Assembly (NCBI RefSeq): GCF_047948215.1
Contig: NC_134456.1
Span: 80,466,515 to 80,530,514 of the forward strand
Origin: Lycorma delicatula
Taxonomy: Eukaryota > Arthropoda > Insecta > Hemiptera > Fulgoridae
Length of the DNA: 64,000 nucleotides
Direction: 5' to 3'
Shown: piece after piece, positions 10,514-22,681 of the stretch
Layout of the letters: every line of letters starts with the position of its first letter
Numbering within the stretch: the first letter of the stretch is position 1
Made by a program: the position numbers and the translations under genes
Notes under the pieces: generated by a model
The model's input: only the letters and a program-made list of their open reading frames with translations
Told to the model about the DNA's origin: nothing
The model's database searches: none

Positions 10514-11829
10514 CAGAGTGATTCAAAGAAACGGGAAATTTTGAAAGTTGTGTGGTAGCCGTGGGCGATTGGTACCACTTGATAAGTGGCGCCAGCCTCT
10601 CTAACCTAACCTGCCATTTAGTTGTCATGGATCCTTGGAGTGGTGCGCAACGTGGATTTGCTATCAAAGCGTTTTACAAAAACAATGACAGTGTGGAGGG
10701 AGCGCGTAGAGAATTTCGCCGTCATTTTAATCTGGGACGGCACGACCGTGTTCCATCAGCACATGCAATTAAAACATGGATATCTAATTTTGAGGAAACT
10801 GGTTCGGCAATGAAAAAGAAACCTCCAAGCCGTGAGCTAACCGTCCGTACACCACAGAATGTTCAAGCTTTACAAGATGCTGTCACACGAAGTCCACATC
10901 GGTCAATCCGTCGTCTCTCAGCATCTTTACAATTGCATAGTTCAAGTGTTCGAAGAATGTTAGTGAAGGACTTGCAATACCATCCATACAAGTTGCAGAT
11001 CGTCCAGGAACTGAAACTGAACGATGCAGTTGTGCGAGCACAATTCTGTAATGTAATGCTTTGGAAGATAAATGATAACGAAGAGTTTGTTCACGAACTG
11101 TGGATGTCAGACGAAGCGCATTTGTTAACAAGCAAAATTTCAGATACTGGGCACAAGAAAATCCTATGCATCACCAGCGTCCGTTGCACAGCCAGAAAGT
11201 GACCGTGTGGTGTGCTATGTCATCTTACGTTGTTATAGGCCCTTATTTTTTTGAGGATGACAACGGTCTTGCGATTACAGTGACGTCGGCTCGTTACGTA
11301 GCCGTACTTGAAACCTTTGTTGTGGAACAACAAAAGAGATTTCGACCGATTCTTAACACAGCCTGATTTCAACAAGACGGAGTAACGTCACATACTGCAC
11401 GAATATCGATGGCAGCTGTACGCCGATTGTTTGGACAACGTGTCATTTCACGAAACGGTGACATTAGATGGCCTTCCAGATCGCCAGATCTCTCAACTTG
11501 CGATTACTTTTTGTGGGGTGACCTTAAAAGCAGTGTTCCACAGTAAACCTGCTACAACGGAAGAACTGAAGGTAAAGATTCGAGAAGCAATTGCGGAAAT
11601 TCCAGTTTAGATGTTACGTCACACCATGAACAATTTAACGAAGAGACTTCGTGAGTGTTTACGTAGAAGAGGTCACCTGCAAGATGTCATCTTTAAAAAA
11701 TAAACTAAAATGTATGTATCCTAAAATGGCAACATTTGTACAATTACATGAAATAAAATTCATTTTCTAAAAAAATGTTTCATTAACGTTATTTAATTTT
11801 TAAAATTTCCCGTTTCTTTGAATCACCTG
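10514..11829 (+). mobile_element. DD41D (rosa-like) mariner element, complete ends
   Basis: A full-length Tc1/mariner element of 1316 bp. The left inverted repeat begins cagagtgattcaaagaaacg and the right one, read in reverse, cagGTGATTCAAAGAAACGG. They match over about 30 bases apart from a 1-base indel near the tip. TA target duplications sit exactly at 10512-10513 and 11830-11831. The inside encodes one transposase, broken as described in the next entry. The complete ends mean it could still be moved if a related transposase were supplied, but it cannot drive itself. Confidence 0.92.
10627..11703 (+). pseudogene. DD41D mariner transposase, inactivated
   Basis: This encoded a cut-and-paste transposase of the IS630-Tc1-mariner superfamily. 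The start at 10627 (MDPWSGAQRGFAIKAFYKNN) is preferred over the in-frame ATG at 10552 because similarity begins there. An N-terminal helix-turn-helix region (SIRRLSASLQLHSSSVRRML, near 10905-10965) precedes the DDE core. The first Asp lies in WMSDEAH (about 11100), the second in FQQDG (about 11370), the third in CDYFLWG (about 11502). I count 41 residues between the last two, hence DD41D. Lesions: a frameshift just after MSDEAH moves the chain to the frame holding FVNKQNFRYWAQENP; TGG has become TGA before FQQDG; another frameshift lies near 11540; and a stop follows AEIPV. The frame ends VIFKK at 11703. Confidence 0.9.
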
Positions 11830-11883
11830 TACTTTTAATTTACTTTTTAAAAAAATACTCACTGTAATGTATACTGTATTAAT

Positions 11884-12090
11884 TTACAATAAATGTTCGA
11901 TAATTCCATCACTTGATGCACTTTTCAAGTCGTTTTGTTATATTTTCTGACGCCAACCTAATTGTATCTTCACGTTGCTTAATGGATGCAGCATTGAGAA
12001 TGCGAGCTATCAGTTCATCACGTGTGTCTACTTTTGCTTGTGTAACTCGCATTTCATCCATCCCCATAAACAGTAATTTTTCAAAAGTCT
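11884..12090 (-). pseudogene. Tc1/mariner transposase C-terminal relic
   Basis: On the minus strand the frame reads VDTRDELIARILNAA, then SIKQREDTIRLASEN, then ITKRLEKC, and ends IIEHLL with a stop at 11884-11886. This is the usual C-terminal tail following the last catalytic residue in a Tc1/mariner lineage different from the DD41D copy next door. A frameshift lies upstream (toward 12060), where LWGWMK is readable in another frame. No terminal repeats were located. It lies 55 bases beyond the right end of the DD41D element. Confidence 0.7.
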
Positions 12091-12312
12091 AAATTTATTA
12101 TACCAAAGATTTTTTTCATTTTTCATACATTCATCATTTATTCATACATTTGTCTTCTCTTTTTTGTTTAAAAAAAAATTGTTTTTTATTTTTATTTATT
12201 ACAAAAATGATCCAAGAATTAAATTCTGTACATGTTTTGATAGTAAAATCTAATCATTTATTAGTTATTTAACAAATTTATTTTACTTCAAATCTAAAAA
12301 AAAAAATATTTT

Positions 12313-12610
12313 ATTCGTCACCGAAATTTTCTGTTTTACGTTGGATAACATGAGAACTAAGGGAAAAACAGTTCTGAAACCTTTTTTATTCGATTTTTTT
12401 TGTCAAAAAAAGAAATATTCATCAAGTATACCCCTCATATAACGCCTTAAAAATTTCAGTACGACCTTATTTCACCGGGGTAATTAAAACCCTGGTGAAA
12501 TGTTTCCGTTTGCCGCAACTCGATTTACAATGCATTTTCGGACATAAGTTTGTTAAAAATTTTTTTTGTATTTCAGGATCTAGAATCAGTCCCCAATTAT
12601 TTTCCTTTTC
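12313..12610 (+). repeat. Z-family repeat, copy 2
   Basis: Ordered blocks cgtcaccgaa, ttctgttttacgt, agttctgaaacc, ttttattcgattttt, tcaaaaaaag, taaaaatttcagtacgacc, tttcaccgggg and tagaatcagt followed by aattatttt match copy 1 (reversed) and, in part, copy 3. Non-coding. Confidence 0.65.
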
Positions 12611-15600
12611 TATGTTATGAAAAATATGGTAAATGAAAAATAGACTTAGATTGCCACCGAGTTTGGGGTGGACAAACTCGGAATTTCATGTTCAGGTTAA
12701 TTAAAAACGAATGGTTCGAAAATTATACTGTCATATCAAGATGATTTTTAAACGAAAATATGAAATAACAAATAAAAATAATAAAATATAAAAACCGTAA
12801 AAGAAAACATTGGTAGAATGATTCCAATGAAGATGAGATATATGAATTCAATATGGGCTGACTGAAACTGACACTTTCATTATAGAAAGCTATTTACTAC
12901 TTTAAAATAAATATGTTATTATAAAAATATATGTTAAACAATAAATAAATAAAGAATATAAATATAAAAAATAAAAATGTAAATAAAGTTATTATATATA
13001 TATATATATATATCATTTATTATAAGAATATTTTTACAATTCCAATAATGTTTTATTCTAATATTTTCAATATTATTGAATTATTACAATTTATTACATA
13101 ACATTAATAATATTATTCCAGTTAATATCTTGTTGAGTTATTTAATTTTATTCGAGAGGAGATGTAAAACTAGTTTTTTAATCTAAAGTGACTCGCTTTA
13201 AGAATATTTCGCATAACTTCCTTATTTATGAATAGATTTAATGTATCCTTTAAATAATGTATCATATTATGGGGTTGCAGAGATATTAACAATAAAAAGG
13301 TTTATATGGCCGCCATTTTGAAATGGGTTCAGAAATTTGGTTCATAATTTTTATCCAAGTAAACAATTACTAGCAATATATCAAATTTCAGCTAGATAAA
13401 ATTAACCATTCCTGAGAAATAAACTTTTATGTTAAATATACAAAATGGCGGATAGCTGGTAGAGTTTCCGGATATATGTTGATATAAAGATTTTTTTTCT
13501 ATTTCAATATGGGAGACCGTTCCTTGAAATCTTGAAATGTCTTTTGTAAACACTCTGCATATATTAAAGCATAGCTATGAGTACTCCTTACAGACAACTA
13601 TGTAAAAACTCTGTGAAAAAAGCATTGGAACAAAATGAACTTTCTCCTAAGAAGTGTTCTTTTTAACTGATGGAGTTCATAATGTTTTATTTATCATAAA
13701 ATTAATACTGTTGAATTCCTGACAAACATATCTTTAAGCGTTGTATAAAAAAAATAGCCGGCAATGGAATGCAAAAGTTCCCCTTATGTTGACTTATATT
13801 TTTCATTGGAAATAGTGCAATAAAATTAAGTTGTTACTAGGCTTATAAAGTTAACAATGCATATTTAATCTTTTAATTTAATCGTTTTTATGGAAACAAA
13901 ATACAATTTTTTTTATTCATTAGTTTTGAAAGAAAAATATGTAAGCGACACGAATTTGAAATTTCTTGTAAAAAATTTATTATTTTAGTAAACTGTTATT
14001 ATTTCTATACTTTTCCAAAATTAAACATACTTACTTTTGAGAAAAATATAGAAATTCTAAAACCAATTGGAAGTAAATATATACAAACAGTATCTAAGTT
14101 TTTATGATTAATTAGTCCCAATATGACGAATAGACCAAAAAAAAATATTAAACGGTTATTTCTTTGCTTTCAATAAAAAAATTAAACGTATTTTTTGGCG
14201 TTAATAATTAGTTTTTTAAAAATCTTTGGAAAAAAATTATTTCTTTACGAAATGAACTTTTAAGTTACGTTTAAAACTGAACTTTTATTCATAAAATGTT
14301 ATACTTATCTTTTCTTCAATATGGAACCAAAATACTTTATAGTTTCAATTTATCTGTATTCATACACGATGAAAAAAACAAAAGAACTGATTTTAATGAA
14401 AGCTAGTGATAATTAGATTATAATTATTCTAATCTTAATTGTAATTTAATAAATCGTAGGGAAAATTAAGTTGAATAAGTTTTTTAGCCGTAACTCATTT
14501 AATCCACATTAATTTCACGAACCCTACCTGTATTCTTATGGTGTACTTCCACCATCACCATAAAAGTTAGTGATTAATGCAAAAACTCCAGGAATAATTT
14601 AATTATATTTATGATATTGGATGTGTAATTCCAGATTTTATTTTTATATTTCTGCTGCACACAAGCAAATATAAATAAAACATCAAATTCAAAAAACAAA
14701 CTAATTTTGTAGTTGCCGTTACATAATGGGAGTGTATTGTTTTAATTTCTGACCTTTTCATATCACTGATTGGAATTCTACTTAACGAATATATTTTTAC
14801 CTTTTAAATATATTTTTAAATGTAAATAGGTGTCGTGAGTCGGATACATCTAAAGTATACTATAAGTGGAAAAGTGGTAATAGTATTTTAGGGAGTAAAT
14901 TTTAAATTATTATTTTATTTTAAATTTATTATTTTAAAACCAGGTTCTTTTATATTTTAGAAAATTTGACAATTTTTTTATTGTATGATTTTTGTTATTA
15001 AGTATATAAAAAACTTGTTTATCTCCAATTATTTCTTGTTGATTTCATATTTGTTTTGTATTAAATAAGGTCTCATTTAGTTAAAATATTAGTAGAGGAA
15101 TAAAATATTTAATATTTATGAATATTAAATATTATTTTTTAAAACAATCCAGAAAACATTGCAGCTCCTGAAAATATTAAATTTCTATCTTTTACTGAAA
15201 AATTCTTTAGGATTTTATATTTGTACTAAAAAAAAGAAAAAAAGTAGTATTTAATAACTTTGACTTAACGGATTTAAATGTTATTTTATTTTTTGAATAA
15301 TGTTGTTAGTATATTCTGATTTAAAAATAAATTATAACAGATTTTATATTTTTATTACAATTATTATGTTAGTATCTTGGTAATAAATCACAGGAAATAA
15401 TTCACTTCTGACTTTCCTTAGTAAGCCGGGAATGAGATAATTGCTAAAAAACGATTACAGAAGGAAGGAAATCCCCCCAAAAAATTATACTGCCATACTA
15501 AACCGATCTTTTTTTTTGTGAGAAGTTTTTATAACATGTATATCAGGGTAGTCGTAAAATATTTTTTTTGATGTAGAGCTAACTTGTTTGGCTCAACTTG

Positions 15601-15658
15601 TTTGGAATCTTCAAAACTTTGATATTTGAAAAAAACTTTTACGGAGTTATATTGATTG

Positions 15659-15695
<37 letters not shown>

Positions 15696-17123
15696 GGGAT
15701 TGTATGTTTGTAATGAGATTTTCATTCGTAGAGTTGAATGGAAGTCTATAGATTAGAGTTTCAAACAAAATAACGTAAAATTTATTTTTAATAAAGAAAG
15801 CGAAGCATTTGGGAGAAAAAAATTCACGGATTTAAATATTTATTTCATAACTAGATTTTAAAATTAATGTATTCTATATTGAATTTTCCATACGAATTAA
15901 GTATTAAAAATAATTACTTATAATAATTCAACTTTGAATTGAAATATGAAATATTATAATTTTAAGTCTAGTTTATTTATTTACTTATTCTAGAAAGAAA
16001 TAATGAAACCGATGTAAAGAGATATCTATTTTATTCAACAATTCTTTTGGTAAATTATTCTAATTCCCAAGTTGTTTAAAAAGGAACAGCTAGAACTCAT
16101 GTCAAAGATAATTTGCTCTTTTTATATTCAGCCTTCTCCGTGAAACTGATGTGCATATACACAAGAAGCTTTAACATTTGAATTTTAAATTTAAAAAAAC
16201 AATTATTACATAATTTTATTTAAGTTAATATTTAATTTTTTTTAATAAATTACAATGAACAAAATTTATTATCCTTTAAGCTGATATGTAATTCCACAAA
16301 ATAATTGCAATAGCTTTATTTCAATTTTTATTTTTTTATTTTTCCGCACGCCTAACAATATTTCTAATTCCACCTTTATTTCTTAAAAAAAATTACTATC
16401 AGAATTACTGAGTTTCTTCAACATGCATTTACAGAATTTAAGTTTAGAAAAATAATAATTACTGTAAGAATGAGAATAAATTTATTTCTAAATTATATTC
16501 TATTATCCTTGATTGGAAGTGAAAGAATAAATGATCAGAAAATGTTATCTCAAATATTTATAGAATTTTTTTACATCTAAATCTAATAACATCTTTCTAA
16601 AAATATTTCGTAACTACGGGGAAAAGATTTATTACTAATAAATAACAATGATATAATTTAAATATTTACGATTAATTTTTTTTTTTGTTAGAATTTAAAA
16701 AGTAATAAATTTTTATGAATAATTCTGAAAATCTGCTTTGCAATAATAAAGTTTATTCGTAGTACTTAAGATACATCATAAAAGAAAACTATTCAGACTA
16801 TGAAGTACTGTAATACCGATTATGAGATAAATTCTCGTTTAAAATACAAACTACCACCATTTCATGTTTCTACGATTGAAATAAATTAGCTAGTTTTATC
16901 ATGACATATACGAGTTAAGTGTATTTATAAGAACATACTTTACATTTTATTGGTCGGGATTTTCTATAGATAAAACTACGATTTAATTTTTTATTTTTAG
17001 GGTCATCAGTCAGTTAACTGATATATGGCACTAGTATCCATATTTTCTATTCTTTGTTAATCTTTCACATACAACATATTTATTTATTGCAGTCAAGATT
17101 CTCGATTATTTATTACAAATGTT
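12611..17123. other. long AT-rich stretch with simple repeats, no gene
   Basis: About 4.5 kb without a recognisable gene. It contains (TA)n at 12993-13013 and 15661-15692. A short segment at 13305-13470 is bounded by ggccgccattttgaaatggg and caaaatggcggatagc, whose words atggc/gccat lie in opposite orientation; it may be a small old repeat. The fragment near 15405-15440 is shared with 3858. The frame at 15529-15768 is the (TA)n tract read as alternating Tyr and Ile. Confidence 0.55.
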
Positions 17124-17437
17124 TTAATCTTAATCACCTTTTTTTTCCTGTTTAGCCTCCGGGAATTACCGTTCAGATTTTACTTCAGAGGATGATGATA
17201 TGTATGAGTGTAAATGAAGTGTAGACTTCTAACAGTCTCAGTTCGACCATTCCTGAGATGTGTGGTTAATTGAAAGCCAACTACTAAAGAACACTGGTAT
17301 CCACGATCTAGTATTCAAATCCATATAAAAGTAACTGTCTTTACTAGGACTTCAACGCTGCAACTTTAGACTTCCAAATCAGCTGATTTGGAAAGACGCG
17401 TTCACCACAAGGCCAACAGGATGGGTTAATCTTCATC
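17124..17437 (-). repeat. SINE-A copy with head and target duplication
   Basis: On the minus strand this is a near full-length SINE-A. The tRNA-like head (17425 down to about 17340) includes the palindromic aaatcagctgattt. The body starts cgtggataccagtg and the tail ends ggaggctaaacagg plus an A-run. The 12-base flanks ttaatcttaatc (17124-17135) and ttaatcttcatc (17426-17437) differ at one base and are the target-site duplication. Box A and box B in the head are degraded, so transcription is unlikely. Confidence 0.88.
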
Positions 17438-18487
17438 GTGCTATACAAATTTTTACCTTACACACATCCCTTTATCATTATATTAATTAAACGTAGGGTA
17501 CGTGGCCTACCTACCTACTTGGTTTTTTTATAAATTCTATCACAAATATATTTCTTTTTTATTTCCTTGATAAAATTTGGAAAAGAACGTTTTTTTTTTA
17601 CCTCTTCATTCTGTATTTTATTTACCCACATGATTTTCAACATCCACTCATTTCAAAGATCTCAGTTGTTTTCTTTTTATTTTGCCGATTTTCAATATTT
17701 CACTATCTTCAAGTACATTCCATACAAACATTTTCAAAAATTTTTTTTTCTCACTCTTCGGTCTGTATATCATACAACAGGTTGCTTTTCTATGTGTAAG
17801 TTATCCTGTTTTTGATGTTTGTGTTACTACATTCATCTTTTGTAATTTTAATACTTAAATAAAAATGTTCTTCCACATCTGGTTCCCGTATATTGTGTTC
17901 TTTCACCTTTATCTTCATACTTAAATTATTCATCTATTCTATTAAAATTTCATTACCTTATTTCTACTCTTATTTGCTTTCACCCTGAAATTTTCTCCTA
18001 AGAATCTGCGTGAACATTTCTCCTACAGCACCATTAATTAATAAAATTAACGTTAAAGAAAATCTTTTAAAATAATTTTGATTTTTAGAAAAAAGTCTCT
18101 AATTGTTTTTACATCTAACTTACTGGTGGATGTATTGCAATTTATTTAGTGTGCGTATGAGAGTAGAAGGTAGAGCGGTAGGGAACACAATGCTTAAATC
18201 AAAATTTAGAAAAAAAAATTTAATTAAATGAATTACTGCAAAAAATTTATAATTTTTTCATCTGCGTTTTCACTCCAAAGAAGTGTAGTTTAGGGTGTAT
18301 ATATGTGCACAGGTTGGCGCACGATAAATTAACACAATTTATTAAGTCGATTATAAATAATTTCTTTTTTTCCCTGGTGTTTCATACTGTGCATGCGTAA
18401 TCCCTATTTCTTAGAAATAATGTAGATGTCGCCTAGTCTTTGTATTCGCTTCTGATTGCGCAACACATCAGTTATCGTTCAGCTACG
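17438..18487. other. AT-rich stretch, no gene seen
   Basis: The frame at 17567-17815 is Phe-rich translation of T-rich DNA. Near 18280-18305 the words ccaaagaagtg and tttagggtgtat resemble a T-family left end, but the match is too short to call. Confidence 0.5.
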
Positions 18488-18870
18488 GACGATCACGGAC
18501 GTTTGTCTAATTCTCACCGCACTAAAGTTGTCTTTCTTTATGCTGAATCAAAAGGTGTTACTGTGCCTCAGCGAAAATTTCGAGCTCAATTGACTGAGTT
18601 CTAACTCGATTGACTTCTGCAAGAATCACTATTTTCCGTTTATACTGTAAATTTGCGGAAGAATGCAACATAAAAGAAGAAAAACGACCTAAAGTAGCTC
18701 CCTTTTGTTCCCGGGAAAATATCGAAGCACTTCGAGTTGCCATTCAACGTAGTCCGGGAAAGTCTACACGGAGAGCTTAATGAGAAATAGGAATATCTCG
18801 TGCAGTACAAAGAATGTTACACAGTTATATGAAGCTGTTTCCATACAAACTGATTTTGTATGGAATACGA
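18488..18870 (+). pseudogene. Tc1/mariner-type transposase N-terminal relic
   Basis: The first part reads HRTKVVFLYAESKGVTVPQR then KFRA, a first DNA-binding helix-turn-helix with the Q-RKFRA motif common in insect transposases. A later frame gives KRPKVAPFCSRENIEALRVA, then IQRSPGKSTRRA, two stops, then EIGISRAVQRMLHSYMKLFP and YK, the linker and second helix-turn-helix. Stops and a frameshift separate the pieces. The catalytic domain is absent: at about 18870 the sequence changes abruptly into a reverse-strand LINE fragment. The relic at 19665 repeats the second helix-turn-helix, so it is a different copy and not the continuation. Confidence 0.72.
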
Positions 18871-19075
18871 GTAATCCTCATAAGTTTGTGCATCAGAGAG
18901 ACGGCGTCCGCTGCTACTTGTCTAATGTGGTTGGTAAACAGCAACTTCTCATCAAACAAAACACCTAGGTACTTATGAACTCTAACTCGGCTGATTACAC
19001 AGCCTTTATACTAAATGTGACTTTTACGACTGTACGATAATTTTTGGATTTGCCACCAAGCATAAACTTAGCTCC
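18871..19075 (-). pseudogene. R1-like LINE reverse transcriptase fragment
   Basis: Minus-strand translation gives KYLGVLFDEKLLFTNHIRQV followed by AADAVSLMHKLMRIT. This is the segment after the RT catalytic core in R1-type LINEs. Upstream (19075 to 18990), MLGGKSKNYRTVVKVTF is in a neighbouring frame, so there is at least one frameshift. This segment would lie just N-terminal to the part kept at 51063-51860, so all may belong to one family. It is truncated at both ends. Confidence 0.75.
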
Positions 19076-19265
19076 GGGGGGTGGCACAAGCTGCCTCGGT
19101 AGAAACAAAGTCCCATCCAGGTAGCCGGGACACGGTCTTTATCTGCGTTCCACGCTTCTAATGAGGGGACCCCAATGGGAGCCCGCTACCGAGACCTCCT
19201 GTCTTTACGCCATGCCTCTAATGAGGAACCCCCAAAGGATCCCCCACCAGGACTACGGTCTTACA
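19070..19265. repeat. GC-rich degenerate tandem duplication
   Basis: Two related units of about 60 bases: one reads cggtctttatctgcgttccac, cttctaatgagg, ggaccccaatgg; the other reads ctgtctttacgccatgc, ctctaatgagg, aacccccaaagg. The stretch adjoins the RT fragment, so it may be untranslated sequence of the same or another retroelement. No other copy exists in the window. Confidence 0.5.
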
Positions 19266-19664
19266 TTGTAAGACCAAGTAAGACCATTGTAAGATCAAGT
19301 AATCTTACATTTGTGAATCACAATCTTAACTGACTCGTAATAAACTGCTTACTTAAACGGCTTTTTCGAACGATAGTGGATTTGATTGATAATGTTACAA
19401 AACCACTTAATGTAGTGAATTCCCGATATAAAATTGGAATTTTTCTAAAATTTATTTAATATATTAAATATTTCTTAATATTTTTATGCGTTTATATACA
19501 TATATTCATTTATTTGAAAAAAGTAAATATATCGGCTTCTTCAATTAAACCAGATAAAATTTAATTAGTTTAAAATAATTCGATCTACAAAAAAAGATTG
19601 TTATCATAAATTACCTCTCAATCTAAGACTTCTTCTGAATAACTTCTGTGGAAAAACTCAGGGA
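19266..19664. other. AT-rich stretch, no gene seen
   Basis: Separates the GC-rich duplication from the second transposase relic; nothing recognised. Confidence 0.45.
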
Positions 19665-20307
19665 AAGCTTTGTACGTAGTCCAAAGACTGTTTGGCGCAT
19701 ATTGCGTAAACGATTGCACTTACAATGGTTAAGCACATTAGAGATGGCCGTTTCTCGGCTGTAGTTTTGCGTGATGTATAAAATAAAAAAAAATGATGGG
19801 TAAGAATGAAAATGATGAATAAAATTGCAGACAACGATACATTTTTAGGCAATGTAATGTTTAGTGACTCAGCATTTTCACATCGGGTCATCACCTCACT
19901 ACCGCCAAGATGTCCGTAAATGGTATCGTTTATCCGGACTTGATTCAAGATTTTTTAATTCCTTAGTTAGTCGATGATGACCAAGATGGACGCCATTACT
20001 ATCAGAAAGACGCGGAACCACCTCACTACCGCCAAAAGTTTCTTGATACTCGATTAGGTGGACTGATCGTGAAGGACCAATTACATTGCCCACCTCGCTG
20101 TTCAGATTTGAATCCGCTAGTTTTTTTCTTGTGGGGTTTCATTAAACATCTGGTCTACGTACCACTTCTTCCTGCTGATCTTATTAAGCTAAGACGTCGA
20201 ATTAACGCCGCAACTACAGAGGTAACCCCGACTTGCTGACTAAATTCTGGAATGAAATCGACTTCAGGTGGGATTTATGTCTCATTACTAATGAAAGCCA
20301 TATCTAA
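19665..20307 (+). pseudogene. Tc1/mariner-type transposase, central and C-terminal relic
   Basis: It begins with a helix-turn-helix (SPKTVWRILRKRLHLQ, 19678). FCVMYKIKK follows, then KIADNDTFLGNVMFSDSAF, where FSD holds the first catalytic Asp. NGIVYPDLIQDFLIP, QKDAEPPHYRQKFLDTRL (second Asp) and SDLNPLVFFLWGFIKHLVYV come next. The third acidic residue expected before FFLWG is Val (GTT instead of GAT/GAA). The C-terminus reads FWNEIDFRWDLCLITNES and ends HI with a stop at 20305. Several frameshifts and a stop interrupt it. The 17-base word cacctcactaccgccaa occurs twice (about 19882 and 20018), a local duplication that scrambles the core. The minus frames at 19658-19948 and 19899-20093 are shadows. 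Confidence 0.82.
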
Positions 20308-20417
20308 TCAAACTGAATGCTGGGTGACAAACATGATGTGTTTTTCTACGAAATGAGATCTCAACCGAATTTGTAAGTTATCTAAATAAATTTTTATATG
20401 CTTTAAAAATTGTAGTC

Positions 20418-20434
20418 CTTTTTGAATCACCCGA
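20418..20434 (-). repeat. right terminal repeat of the 19665 element
   Basis: In reverse this reads cgggtgattcaaaaagga, close to the tips of the DD41D element (caggtgattcaaaga). It lies about 110 bases after the transposase stop and is taken as the surviving right end. No matching left end is visible upstream of 19665. Confidence 0.6.
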
Positions 20435-22162
20435 ATACAGTAGAAAAGTTGCGATTTTACAGTTAAAAATTATTTATTTATGTTGATCAACTTAGCCCAC
20501 TTTTTTCATTTTTATTCATTTACTTTTTGTTATTTAACTGATCAAAGTTTATACACAGTTTTCCCTAATTCTTTCAGTCAAATGTTAAATTGTTCCCTTT
20601 CGTTTTTCAAGGAGTATTCTAATTATCCAAATTATATTTTTCTAATCATCAGAATTAAATATTTATTAAATTACAGGATTACACACAATAATTTATTGTA
20701 TTTTATTAATAATCAACGATAAATTTACTACGAAAGCAGTCAAGATAATAAATTTTTTTTTGGTACTTTACCGAGTAAAATTATGTATATGGGATTTATA
20801 TTAAGAACAATTTTATACATAAAATACAGATTTTCAATTTTATAGCTGCGGATATTTAAAAAATAAGATAAAATTTAAACATTGATTTTGACAGTTTTTA
20901 AAAACAGTAACATTTATTATAAAGTCTGTTGTGAAGATAAAGTGAAATGAGCTTGAAATGTAATACATGTTCTTAATTAAAAGCTCTTTTAAATGTATGT
21001 AGATAACATTGTCTAATATTTCTCGCGTCACTAAACATACAGAAAACACATATGATTCAACGGTTTAGTCAAGCTTCTCAGAAGACAATTTTCTCGCCTC
21101 GAGTAGAGCGTTACATTGTTCTATTATCTTCACACTTCTTGGTTTTAAGAGAGCATATATTCTAAGAACGTTACAATTATAATTGCATTTCTCTTGTGAA
21201 CTGGTAGTGATTATATAATACTATTTGATAAACTATTTCCGTTATGGTTCAAATATTAATTACATTCTTAATATACTTTGTAACTTTTCTAAAACATAAT
21301 TAAATACGTATATGTGAAGATTAAATTAAAGTGAGGTCATTTTTGTTTTATAACGATATTTTGTTTTCCATAAGAGAAAATTATTATCATTATTTATGTT
21401 AATATTTTTAATGATATATCATTTTCTGGCCTCCTTAAGAACAACTGCAATCAATTTATAAAACTCTTTTCTATCCCCAAAACATTTTAGAAATAGTTGA
21501 CTGAAAATTGATAATAGCCGAAAAAGACGCAAATTTTATTTTTCGAATAGTTAAAAGGTGTTATTCACTGATACGCATTAAGAGATTTTTTAAATTTAAA
21601 TATTTTTCTAACTGTTTCTTAAACACTAATTTTAGTTAAAAGATTTATTATATTGTATACACAGTGCATAAATATGTTATTTGTGTCTGGAATCAAAATT
21701 GCATTTGGTTTATTCAATGAATTATTTATTTTCTGTTTATTTTTATAATTAATCCGTGAAGATATTGTCTGTATTTCTTTACCTATTGTAATATACGGAG
21801 ACCGGTTTTTTAGTCATGCTAAAAAGCTTGATTGTTAAAACAACTTCAAACTCTTAAATTTTCTGGATGGATGATCCTGAAAAGCTTTAGATATTATAGA
21901 ATGTAATTCATATGATCATATTTCTTTAAGAAAATGATGATTCATTTATAATTAATTTTTCTACACCTATTTAGTTAATAAACACTTTTAATTATACTGT
22001 ATAACAGTTAAAATGAAAATAGAATGAGTAGTTTAATGAGATAGCGATAATTATTTTTAAGCAACCCTATCATTCCGACATTTTTTCGTCTTGATAAAAT
22101 GTTTAAAATTGGAAGCTCTAAAAAATCGTAGCTTTCTCATCCGTGTCATTATATACGTCGCA
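20435..22162. other. AT-rich stretch, no gene seen
   Basis: No similarity recognised. The 80- and 69-codon frames at 20480 and 20840 are Phe/Ile/Asn/Tyr-rich products of A/T-rich DNA. Confidence 0.5.
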
Positions 22163-22209
22163 CTCCTCTCCGTAACGTTCTTTGAATCACCGACGAACTC
22201 CTCAACCTC

Positions 22210-22681
22210 TCAACAGAGAATGTTGAATACCCCAATCACCTCTGATACCACGTATCCCGAGGTTACATAGGATGACGACAACCGTGCTTCCAGATCTTTC
22301 ATTGCCGCTACTTCAACCTTTCTGGTTTTCATCGCTGGTACTACCCGTTTACATTGGCTCGTCGACCGGCTTGTTGTAGGACCGAATAGTTCCCCCATTA
22401 ATTCTACATCTGAATTAGATTAGGATCCTGCGCACATTTCTCTTCCTTTTCTTTCGCTTCTCCTTCCTCGTCCTCCTTTTGCCTCATTTCCCTCTCCATT
22501 CGTCTGCATTACTTAATATGCTCAGCTTATTTGATTTCTTTGCCTTTTGCATTTTTGTTTGTCTGGGTGGCCTTTCGTCACAAATAGCCAGGCAAACACG
22601 GTCCGATTCTTCTTCACTATTCATATTAAATAAATATAAACAACTAAATAAAAATCTACCGATGACAAGAAATGAAAACAA
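22210..22681 (-). pseudogene. LINE ORF1-like (gag-type) relic
   Basis: The frame starts at 22681 with MNSEEESDRVCLAICDERPP, then RQTKMQKAKKSNKLSILSNA. It is polar and rich in Lys and Glu, as in the N-terminal part of LINE ORF1 proteins. After a frameshift near 22490 a Lys/Glu-rich stretch follows. After another, MGELFGPTTSRSTSQCKRVV and KVEVAAMKDLEARLSSSYV are readable down to the stop at 22210. No CCHC zinc knuckles are present; they would lie further downstream and are lost. An unrelated gene exon is an alternative, but the decay argues against it. Confidence 0.45.

Noticed and set aside
10622..10813. Second frame overlapping the mariner transposase start
   Set aside because: Shadow frame; the homologous chain is in the frame of the ATG at 10627.
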